From Lineus longissimus (taxonomy: Eukaryota > Nemertea > Pilidiophora > Heteronemertea > Lineidae): a DNA stretch of 64,000 nucleotides. Positions 11,216 to 20,935 of this stretch are shown here, piece after piece; position 1 is the stretch's first letter, and each line of letters opens with the position of its first letter. The translations under genes and the position numbers were made by a program. The notes beneath the pieces are model-generated. The model saw nothing but the letters and a program-made list of their open reading frames with translations, ran no database searches and was not told where the DNA came from. The stretch is from contig NC_088313.1 in the NCBI RefSeq assembly GCF_910592395.1, positions 7,320,501 through 7,384,500 on the forward strand. Reading direction: 5' to 3'.

Positions 11216-12139
11216 CACCGCATGTACAGCGCGTCAAAAACGTAGAACGTGTGCGAAGCAATTTTTCCCGATCGGGCCCGCACAGCGCCGGGAAACCCCC
11301 CTCTTCAACTCAAATTCCGCGGGTCATCGCGGCATGGGAATCCCATGCAAGTTTCTGATCAATCAGCAGGCTTGTTACAATATATGTGTGACGAAACACG
11401 GAGTCATTTCGAGGAAAAACAACAAAGTTGTAAGCCGCTGAAATTCGCCAAAATCGGCCGCAAAATATCATCAAACCGCGCAATATTTTCCAGATTGGAC
11501 GGAATCACCATGAAAAGTAAGTCTTTCTGCCTCAAATCATCGACCCCGTAAGAAATTTTGATCGTAAACTTACTCACACGAAGCATTTGAACACCACCTA
11601 TCCCATTTTCCTACTCTGTTTTGAACTGCGTGAATACATTATCGATGACGTTAGGGCGAATTCATAATTGATGTTAGCGGAAGTAGCCCTGCGCGTTGCT
11701 CTTTTGTTCGCGACCTCGCGATCTGATTGGTTAATATATTACTGGATCGTCCATGGAGGGGTAGCAGGTTGTCCCAGCTGACTTTTGTTTTTTCCAGGAA
11801 GTTTTTCAAAACAAATCATTTTAGATGAATTCTATGCGGTTTTAGTTAACTTTTTGAGCCGCATATATGATATAACATCAGTTTCATGCCAGGTAACGAA
11901 CTTCCAGACAGGAATTTCTTGGGTTAATGTCAGAATAAGATGCAAAAACGCCTGGAATGATGGTAATTCAATTGTGTTATTTTTATACATTGTAGTGTTA
12001 TACATCTTAACCCTCTGGTTTCTTACAGAAGTCCCTCCTTGAAATGAAAGGAGCCTTATGCTATTTGCTGGGTTTTGATATATGATAAGCCATATAATCA
12101 CAGTACCCGATCAACCCCTGGTGTTTGTGGAATGTGGAT
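11216..12139. other. No gene recognised
   Basis: Open frames on both strands at 11249-11586 and 11785-12101 have no recognisable domain, and coding strand is ambiguous because both strands are open. 11640-11760 contains a short GC-rich patch. Nothing is supported here. Confidence 0.4.
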
Positions 12140-12385
12140 TTACACTGGCAGCGCCCCCTTTTCAACTTAAATGGACTGGTGGCGCCCCCTATTTGACTTG
12201 AATAGACTGGTTGTTCCACTATGTGGCTGAAATGAGTCCTGGAAACAATAATAAGCAAAATCCTGACGTTTGAGGATCGGAACTTAATACTGCAACCACT
12301 GATAGGCTGAAAGTGTATTATTACCCGATTTTGACTGGTGGCGCCCCCCCATTTGACTTGTACTGACTGGTAGCGCCCCCTATGT
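12140..12385 (+). repeat. Degenerate short tandem/interspersed repeat with GGCGCCCCCT core
   Basis: Four units of the type CTGGTGGCGCCCCCTATTTG followed by ACTTGAATAGACTGG occur near 12148, 12178, 12340 and 12368, at irregular spacing. The rest to about 12940 is AT-rich with no recognised feature. Confidence 0.6.
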
Positions 12386-12948
12386 ATCTAAGATAAGACC
12401 TACAACCCCAAGAATCAATAAGCCAAGACATGAACTGAAAAAAAGTTACTGAAACAGGTATTTTCATTTCATTTGATTGTGTTATATTCACTAAATCTTT
12501 GCATTTCAGTGAAATTGACCAATAAATATGCTAATTAGGTAATTAAATATGCTAATTGATAACTAATTAATACATCTTTTTAAAAAAATTGACGACATAT
12601 TTGAACTTGGCATACCCAAAATAGCCAACATGCCAAATTTAGTGGTTCCAATCCTTGAAATAACTGAATTGCAGCTGTTTAAACTTTAGAGGATGATACT
12701 TTTTGTTTTGAAATCGTCAGAAGAAATTGATAATTAGATACACTAATTTAGTACATGAATATACAATGTACATTGTTCCCAAAATGGACAACTTTCCTTA
12801 TATTGACCATGCCATCAAATCAAAACCGCTTGACCAAATTTGAAAATGCAAAAAGTACTGTGATCTGTACACTTAGGCCTGTTCAAATCTGTTGTCAAAA
12901 TACAACATAGTGGAATTCCATAATTTGGAGTTGCTACCGTTTTTAGTC

Positions 12949-13035
12949 GCTGTAGGGTGAGACTTTTGAACTAGGGCATTATTCTCACCAAGAAAATTAT
13001 TCCAGCACACTCGTCTACAGGTGGAAGTTGTGTAT
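12949..13035 (+). repeat. Short dispersed repeat S1, copy 2
   Basis: It matches 4745-4840, including CACCAAGAAAATTATTCCAG and ACACTCGTCTACAGGTGGAA. 13036-13582 beyond it has a small tandem duplication (GATAGTCTACATC twice, about 13331-13357) and no gene. Confidence 0.75.
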
Positions 13036-13582
13036 GTAGGTAAAGACAGCAATGCATGGGAAAACATCAATAAAGCAGGCTTGTCCGTATTATGATCGAG
13101 GAAATCTGGGCTCCATTGCCAGTGGCAGTGTGAAAGTGCTATGGCAATACACAGAGGAGTACATAGAGGAAAGACTTAGAACAAACCTCTATTTCAACCG
13201 GTACCACGGTACCTAAAAAGTAGGTACACATGCTTACGGTGTATACAGTGTATGCGGTCTATCTGCTGACACTGAGTTTGTGTACATTAATGCATGGTAT
13301 CTATACAGCGATGATTTACAATGTAATTACGATAGTCTACATCGATAGTCTACATCGATTTTGTCGATTTTGTAGTCCTCATTTTGACACAAGCAAACTC
13401 TCTAAAGCTTTCAAAAGACTGGACATATTGTGCCATCTTTGTTCCTATTAATTTTATTGGGGTATGTGATCCCCACCCTCTCTGTCGATGCTGTTTTGAC
13501 CATGTCAGCCATGCTGCGGAAATTGACTTTTTGAGACGCGGCATGGCTCAGTGTAAACCTTTCACCTTGCAGGATAACTTAC

Positions 13583-16500
13583 CTTGAACCGTTTTATATG
13601 GATAGTTGTTGGGGCCCCCAGAAACAAATATATTAATGCTATCCCCATCCAATTCATCGGTGAGATCGCCTAGATAACGACCACATTCAGGGTTCCACTG
13701 ATCCTCTCGGTGAATATATATGCAGCTATCCGTATCATATTAGAGTACCCTATCACCTAGCGGCTCTAGGATGCTAAACAATTTCAGCCGCGCATGCGCA
13801 GTGGTGTAGCAGGCTATAGCTATGTTGGCAGTTTTCAGCGGCTCAACGAAGGCATCCACGGTGGTTTACTGAACCCTGACCATTTCATCATTCACAAAGT
13901 ACACATCGCTTATTTGGGATGCGGAGTCCAGAAGCAAATTTATGAGTACATCTGGGTCTTTCACGTAGATTGTCTGCCCAAGGTTAGAGCGCTGGCCAAG
14001 TTTTCCCAAGAATCCGTTGAGCATTGTCTTCGCTAATGACCGCATCCCTGGGTTGTGTTCAATGGCCTTAGGATCAAGGGCGATCCCTTCATGCTCCTCA
14101 TAATCTCGCAAATATTCCTTGCGGGCCTCCTCAGAATCGCAGCCGCAGGGCCAGTCCGAGGCCTGCTGCTTCAGCTGCAAAACGTATTGATGTACTCCTT
14201 AAAAAGGGCTGTGGAGGTTATTTTGAAGTGTTAGACTTCGTGCACAGCCACCGCCACATAAACCATTTCAATAGCCTTGTGCAACTCCACTGACACCCAC
14301 GTATCGTGAAGGGCACATGCTCCTCAGCCGAGTGGTTGCACTCGGCCTGCTGAAGGGTGTCAGCGGAGGTACTACACAGAGGGAACAGTAATTTACCATT
14401 GCTCCTGTAGGGTAAGACAGGGTTAAATAAGTTACGCGGTGGTAACACAATGCACTTTATCAAACCTTGATATTTTGACACATCTGTACTCAAATTATCC
14501 GTGAGTATTTCGGGATGACCAGTGGGATACTTACAGTATTTGTTTACCCACGGATAAAGTGAGCACACGTCCACATACTTAACACTTTCACCAATACCTG
14601 CCTCATAATAGAGACGCCCCGCATTTGTCTGACCTCTGTAAAACGCGTCGCGGGGCTCCTGCGGGTCGACAATATCCAACTTTGAAATGTACTAGGCCAT
14701 TTCAGGATTTGTTTTTAGCTGGCGCTCGTAATCACACTCCAAAATTGTTTCCAGCTGGAAATCGCGTTTTGCCCACTCCTCCTGACGCTCGACGTTACGC
14801 ATCTTCAACTCGTGCATCGTCATATCCACAAAAGGGGAACACATCTGCCGGAACCGAAAACACCGTTCACACCCGTGGAATAGACATCCATAAAATTCGA
14901 ACACCGTGTTACCGGCAAAGCCGTCAACTTTGAACCGACCAATGGCTTTCTCACCGCCGTTCCGTGCATGCTGGATAGCAACACCGCACGAGTGACTTAC
15001 CCATTTCAGCCATTTAATGGCCTTAACTGAGCACTTATCCTTCGGCGCATATCCTTGTGGTGAGATTATGGCGATTGCTTCCTCTTGCAGGAAATTCGAC
15101 CTGTACACCAGGTTGCAGGCGGAGGCAATCGTCAGACAAGTTTTGAAAAGGTCGATCCCGGCCTCCGGCTTACCATTGCCTGTAACTGTGAGAAATAGAT
15201 TCCTAAATTTACCGCAAGCCCTTCTTATCACTTCCACATCGGATATGCAGTAGGAAAGAAGCTCCTCCTGAAGATCGAAATGGCCGTCTTTATGGTCTTC
15301 ATACCAGTGCAGGAAAGCTTCACGATCCTTCGGCTGCATTCCATCAGGGTCGTAGTACTGGTGTAGTCCTGGTTCGCTGGCGTATTGAATAGAACTGGAA
15401 AATAACCCTTGCGGGCCTCAACAATGCCAAAGGCATTGGGAACCTTCCTGAGGGCCATTGGCAAAAAATTGATGGAATCTATGATTTTCATTTTTTGCTA
15501 TCGACATCATCATAAATTTCATACCCGCAGTGATGACAGTGGGTGCATAGGCATTTTGGTGCAGATAATCGAGAATGAAATAACTGTCGTAACCTTTAAA
15601 GTTATGACAAATCGCTATCCCCGATTTATTTAACAACCATTCATCAAAATCGTCATTACACTTCTCTCCTCTGAACAAATGTTGTTCGCACTCACCCTTT
15701 TTAAAAATGACTTTTTTTGAAAAACATTTCTTGCAAACGCTGTGAGCCACAATCAGATTAGGAACATGCTTACCGCTATCGTTGAACATAGCTTCGTAAT
15801 CAAACAATACATAACATGACTTTTTTTTCTTCTTCTCAGCCTTCTCTTCTTCTTCTGCCTCTCGCTCTACAGCAAGATATAATTCTTCAAGTTGCTTATG
15901 AATATCTTCAGCATCATCACCGGCTGTACCATCCCTAAGCCGCTTTTCAAGCAAAATAATAAGCCTTTGATCAATCGACAGATCAGCGCCATTCGCTGGC
16001 TGCATGTAACACCTGTGCCCCGGCTACGTCATGCGCTCGCAGAGCTTGTACTATTTTTCCCTGCAAATGTGGGGATTGTCAATGTTAAACCGTTTAATAA
16101 CCTTACCGCACTTGCATTTCTTTAAGTCATTGCAAGGCGATACACCACCTATCTTGATTTTTTTACCGGCCCTAACAACTTCTTGCACAGGGGTCGGCAT
16201 CTTATGGAAGTCAAAACACCCTTGACTAGGGAAGGTACGGTTACATGCAGCGCAGCTAACCCAATCTTCAAATTTACAATCCTCTCTAAGACAGGAGGGA
16301 CAGTTCTCAATACAACAATGACGGACTCTATTGCTATACCCCCGGTCACACTTTGTGCAGTAATAACTCCGATTAAGGAATGCACTCATCTTTGTGACAA
16401 CTGAATAATGAGTGTCATGGTGTAATAGATACACACATTTTTCAGCAGGGGGGCCTTTGTATACGACGCCATAAAAGTAATATTTTGGAATAATAATAAG

Positions 16501-17246
16501 CAGCTGATGATCTGGCAAAACAGCTTGAAATTTGGCCAGTGTTCGGCGGTCACAACACCCTCAGGCACTTTGGCCAGGCGGTGAAGGTATTGGGCCCCTA
16601 ACAATTGGCACCCGTGACCCTGCCTATTATTCCACTTCACCGGATCTGTTTCTTTTAGATCATCTACATGCCCCATGGCGGTGGCGAGTGCCCTGGCAAA
16701 ACATAACGAATCCTTATTTTCGATGCGTATGACACATCCTAGATATTTCAACATTCCATTGAAATTCATTATAAGTCTGTCAGACCAGCCAGCGCCATGG
16801 GGGACGGCCACATGTATCAAATGTATGACAATATTATGGTCGAAGGTAAATTCCAGATGGGATTGGAGAACTTTCTCCACCTCGTCCATGATTACATCAA
16901 CCGTCAATTCGACCACCCTCATAAAAGGTATCCAAATTTCGTTACCCAAAGTAGGGTGATTAAGGGTTAACCGAATTCGATGATGCGGCTCCATATGCCT
17001 GGTTTGGGATTCAAGCAGTTGCGCGAACATGGTTCTTAGATGACTAAGAGTTTGCCGAAAATCTTCTTGAATCGGCAGTGGGTTAACCCTCACAGTGATG
17101 TCCACGCCTTGCATAAAAAATTTAGGCACACAGCGCCGCCTCTCGCTGACAATGGTAAATAGAGGTGATACCGTCCCATCAGGCTGCCTAGGAGGCGTTG
17201 AAGAAGCTCCTGGCTGGTCCACGGGTTGGGGGTCACCACCGCCATG
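13583..17246 (-). pseudogene. Protein-primed-type family B DNA polymerase (Maverick/Polinton-like), heavily mutated
   Basis: In order along the minus strand: a splice acceptor at 17247 (TTTTTCCAG), an N-terminal region, a Cys-rich zinc region at 16400-16060 (YYCTKCDRGYSN, HCCIENCPSCLREDC), exonuclease motifs VLFDYEAMF (~15800), ICHNFKGYDSYF (~15620) and YCISDVEVIRRAC (~15240), and palm motifs VDVCSLYPWVNKYC (~14560), AKTMLNGFLGKLGQ (~14030) and YDTDSCIYI (~13730). A GGPNNYPY segment and a donor (AAG|GTAAGT) at 13582 follow. Lesions: in-frame stops at 16051-16053, 16024-16026, 14692-14694, 14231-14233 and 13740-13742 (the last directly before YDTDS), and frameshifts near 16545, 15490, 15350, 14310 and 14175. 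No capsid, integrase or protease gene was seen nearby. It replicates element DNA in its relatives; this copy is dead. The C-terminus beyond 13583 was not found. Confidence 0.88.
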
Positions 17247-17322
17247 CTGGAAAAATAGGACCCCTAGGTTTTACAATCTTACATTATGAAGAAAATTCAG
17301 AAGAATGTAATCTGGCGTTAAC

Positions 17323-17775
17323 TTGTATCAAATGTATGACTATATTATGGTCGAAGGTGAACCCCTGATGGGCTTGGAGAACTTTCTCCACTTCGTCCAT
17401 AATGACGTCAACCGTCAATTTATCTACTCTCATAAAAGGGAGCCATATTTCATTACCCAAAGTTGGGTGCTTCTGGGTCAGCCTGACACGATGTCACAAT
17501 GCGGTGCCATGTGACTGGTTTGCGATTCCAACAGTTGGCTAAAGATCGCTCTCAGGTGCCTCAGAGTCAACTGGAGTTCTTCTTGAATGAGAGGCGGGTG
17601 GACCCTCACGGTCAGATCTACGCCCTCCAGAGCGAATTTAGGAATACGACGGCACCTTTCACTAACAATTGGAAATAGAGGTAAGTTGACAGGTGCCGCA
17701 TCAGACTGCTGTTGCCGAGTTGAAGGCCCTGCCTGAGAGTGGCCTACAGGGGGGGGGGGGGGCATTACCGCCGTT
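17323..17775 (-). pseudogene. Duplicate of the first polymerase exon, frameshifted and truncated
   Basis: It starts after an acceptor TTTTCCAG at 17776. A proline run is encoded by a 13-base G-run. The segment FPIVSERCRRIPKF...GVDLTVRV...LRHLRAIFSQLLESQT is paralogous to FTIVSERRRCVPKF...GVDITVRV...LSHLRTMFAQLLESQT in the downstream exon (17246 onward). After HMAPHC the frame slips near 17505; the other frames still match the paralogue (GNEIW, DVIMDEVEKVLQ) as far as about 17330, where similarity stops. This is a tandem exon duplication. Confidence 0.8.
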
Positions 17776-17880
17776 CTGGAAAACAAGACCGCCGTTATAG
17801 CAAAGTTGGTGTTTAACATAACACGTTTATGACCAAAATCAGCGAGTATGTAATCTAGTACACTGTCAAAGGGTACTTAC

Positions 17881-19005
17881 CATGGCAGATGGTTCACTTG
17901 ACTGACCAGGGGCTTGAGGTTTTCCAGTTGCAACTTTTTCTTGCCTTGCTCGAGCTCTCGCCAAATGTAGTATCAATTCCTGCCTTGTATCCGGAGGGAG
18001 CGTACTCTGGGTAGCTATACTCACATCGACATTTATGGGGATTGCCGCCTAGAATGAAAGAACAGTTGCGTGTTTATTTTTTGAAGAGATTACTTTAATT
18101 GGCTAAAGTGAGACAAAAGTACGGCACGATGAATGATAAATACCTTTGTATTGAATTCGAGAATGGCCCGATGTAGCTCTGCGGTGAGGCCAACCGAGGC
18201 GCCGTCCCAGTCACTGTGTAAGGTGAGAAGCACACCCCGCCACTCATTCTGTAAGGGAAAAAAGGGAGCAATAATGGACCTGAGTAATCATTGAGTTGTA
18301 ACAAAAATTATGACCACTTAAATAAGCTGTAATAATATCATCAACTTACCTCAGGCATAGGCAGCCCATACGGTGGAGATTCAACTACCCCGTTGTCGCA
18401 AGTCGGTATTTCGGACTCCGGTGCTGGAGCCCAGTGAGGATGCTGCCCCGCTGCCTCTTTTTTTCAGGCTGGGTAGCGGCGACCTTCTCCTTCTTCTTCT
18501 TAGCCTGCTGACTCTTCCGCCTCTGTTTTTCAGGTTGGGCAGGGGCAACCTTCTCCTTCTTCTTAGCCTGGAGTATGAGTTGAACATTTTTTGTTATGGT
18601 GGCGCTATATTCAAATTTCACAACATGATATAAATTGAAATGCGCGGAATTAAACATGTTTGAGCAACGACGACAGTTTAAAGCCTACCTCAGCTGCCTG
18701 ACTAGCCAAGATCTCAGCGTGAAGCTCGTCTTGCGAAAATGTAATGGAGATGCTGAATTCATCAGCGTCCTCACCACTACACTGAAAATAAAATGAAAGT
18801 CAGTTAGATAGATAATTTGTAAAGATAATATCTAATGATGCAGAAAAATAACAATGGAAATATTCAGAATAGGTCGGTGATATTTTTTACTCACTGAAAT
18901 AATATCCCAGTAAATGTCGTACAAATACCGCACTCGTTCATTCCGCCCAAGCGGGTTCAGGCGATGCAGATAGACGGGCAGGTCAATTCGCCTTCTGTAT
19001 TCAGC
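17881..19005 (-). CDS. Five phase-0 exons upstream of the polymerase ('gene C' N-terminal part)
   Basis: Exons with GT-AG borders: 19005-18895 (37 codons, RRRIDLPVYLHRLNPLGRNE), 18781-18689 (31 codons), 18567-18350, 18248-18144 (35 codons, WRGVLLTLHSDWDG) and 18048-17881 (56 codons). All introns are phase 0, and the last exon splices in frame to the polymerase exons. The 218-base third exon, rich in KKKEKV/QPEK repeats, is one base short in an A7 run near 18465; reading passes from the lysine-rich frame to a frame ending VVESPPYGLPMPE. No known domain was recognised. Either a long N-terminal extension of the polymerase protein or a host gene fused to it. Upstream exons beyond 19005 were not found; a Harbinger fragment lies there. 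Confidence 0.65.
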
Positions 19006-19063
19006 CTGATGAAAAACACATAGGTTGAAAAATCACAAAGAAAAGCTCCCAGGTGAATTATAC

Positions 19064-19924
19064 TACGTTCACACTGAAGGCGAATTGAAACCGTCTTCCG
19101 GAGAGCGCTCTCCGGAAAGCGGTTTGTAAAATCCGGTCGCGTCACACTTGGGTCTTTAAAGCGCATTCAAATCGGTTTAAAACGGGTCACACTGAATACG
19201 CATTAACGATGCGCCATCTATAATTACATGGTTGAACTCACTCCCGCTGTATATCCAAGATGGATGCGCCCATGAGAGCAAACCGCGAGAATGGAAATGA
19301 TGAAGAAAATCGATTTTATCAACAGATAATGACAATAATATTTATGTATTTTTGGTTGAGGGGACTACAGCAACGTCGGAGGATGCTGAGGTTGCATCAT
19401 TTGGGTGAGGTACGCCGCAGACGCTTTGCAGACAACAAGCCGAGCAAAGACGAGTGTTCTTTTTCGTTATTATGTTGATGGCTGCTGCCCAAGAAATACG
19501 TCATGTGGAACCCAACCCTCGCCGAATGTGGATGAAACGTCGCCTTCGGAATTACTGGTACGATATATATTTTGGAGATCTGTGGGAGGCGTCCGACTGG
19601 AAGGAAAACCTCCGGATGTCACGTGCCACCATAGAATTGATTTGTGAACACCTACAGCCTGCCATTGAAAAGCAGGATACGAGGCTGAGAAGACCTGTTT
19701 CTCACCATGAACGCTTGGCTGTGACTCTGTGGAAATTGGCCACGGTAATTGAGTATCGGACACTCGGGCAAAAGTTTGGGCTAGGTCGTTCCACAATTTG
19801 TACTATTGTTCATGACACTTGCCGAGCAATTTGCCAACTTCTTCGCCCAATCTATGGGGTGTTTCAAGATCAGTGGCGCTCTGTGTCAACCAGGGAGTCA
19901 AAAATTTCGCCATTCCAAATATGA
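19064..19924 (+). mobile_element. Second PIF/Harbinger element, 5' part only
   Basis: It starts near the phrase TACGTTCACACTGAAGGCG, typical of Harbinger ends, followed by a palindrome (TCCGGAGAGCGCTCTCCGGA, 19098-19117). A transposase N-terminal half follows and then the sequence changes character at about 19915. No matching right-hand inverted repeat was found in the next 2 kb. Confidence 0.65.
19260..19924 (+). pseudogene. Harbinger transposase, N-terminal half, frameshifted
   Basis: ATG at 19260 opens 72 codons. The frame then slips near 19460 to the frame carrying RRMWMKRRLRNYW, WKENLRMSRATIELICEHLQ, ERLAVTLWKLATVIEYRTLG and the helix-turn-helix KFGLGRSTICTIVHDTCRAI. The sequence ends before the catalytic nuclease region. 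It is not close to the transposase at 3215-4377, so this is a different Harbinger lineage. Confidence 0.85.
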
Positions 19925-20036
19925 TAAATTCCAATATTAATCAAATGGTACACATCATAGGAAAAAGGAACTGAAGACGGAATCTGAATACTATTTTTTA
20001 TTGAAAATTAAAATCAGATTGAACCACATGGTTTCT

Positions 20037-20768
20037 TCAAGGTTATGTATGGGACATTAAACCCATGACAGCATATGAAATGATATAAAATTAATCAGAT
20101 TTGTCTAAAACTTTATTGCTGATGACCTATTTGTTTACTGTTTGAAATAAAATATCAAGTTTCTTGTTTCACCAGATTTTTCGACAAAAATTAGCTAATT
20201 TAAAGGAGTTGCTCTCTCATTTTCAATTTTTATCCGGCTGTCGTTTGTCCCACTTAAAAAACTAAGAGAGTATTAGTTAAAAAAACCCCATCAACCTAAG
20301 CAGTATAACGACCTCTAAAAAATAACACACATCTATCAGAATTTATCTTGGTCTGAAGCCCTGATCTGTTTCAAATTCAAAATTCAGGCTTTGGTTATGT
20401 ACGGGACACTGATGGTTATGTACAGGAAAGCATGCTTTCACTGATTTTTCTTCAAGTAAATCATTCCTGTCAAAAGTTCTGATACATGATTCTTTTACAC
20501 TGTGATTCACAGTAGATAGTATGACAGTAACTACAATTAATTTCTCAATTTGCCAGCTTTTAATTAGTCTTGTTAAGAGGAAATATAATTTCTTTGGCAA
20601 AACAGGACTTTTTTTCTGTGATTATGTCAGAGACGTTATCGTACATTCATGGAATTGAATCTTGGCCAATGTGACAACAAAACAATGGTACATTTATGAG
20701 TGCACATAACAATTAGAAGTTTTAGAGGTCATTTTAAAGGACAGATCTATCATGTCCCGTACATAACC
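20037..20768. repeat. Cluster of the 15-base motif GTTATGTACGGGACA
   Basis: Exact or near-exact copies: 20041 (variant GTATGGG), 20393-20408 (+), about 20412 (variant) and 20752-20768 (reverse strand, TGTCCCGTACATAACC). The surroundings are AT-rich with no gene. The cluster lies just beyond the 3' end of gene B (stop near 20936). Other copies are at 32158, 32511, 32541, 48152, 49747, 49934 and 61489. Confidence 0.7.
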
Positions 20769-20935
20769 ATTTTGGTGGACATTTACAATCAGCTATATGT
20801 TACCACCTCAGTCTAGTCACCAACAGTTTCTCTTAGTTACTCCTGCTGAACTATCTATTCATTATCCACTGAAACTTAGCTATTAATCACATGCTCATGT
20901 CAGTATTAAATGTCTCTAGTGGAACCCTTGCAGTA

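Noticed and set aside
11249-12101. Open frames of 60-100 aa on both strands
   Set aside because: No motif recognised, both strands equally open, and no supporting splice or promoter signals.
13583-19005. Complete Polinton/Maverick element
   Set aside because: Only the polymerase is recognisable; no integrase, packaging ATPase, protease, capsid genes or long terminal inverted repeats were found.
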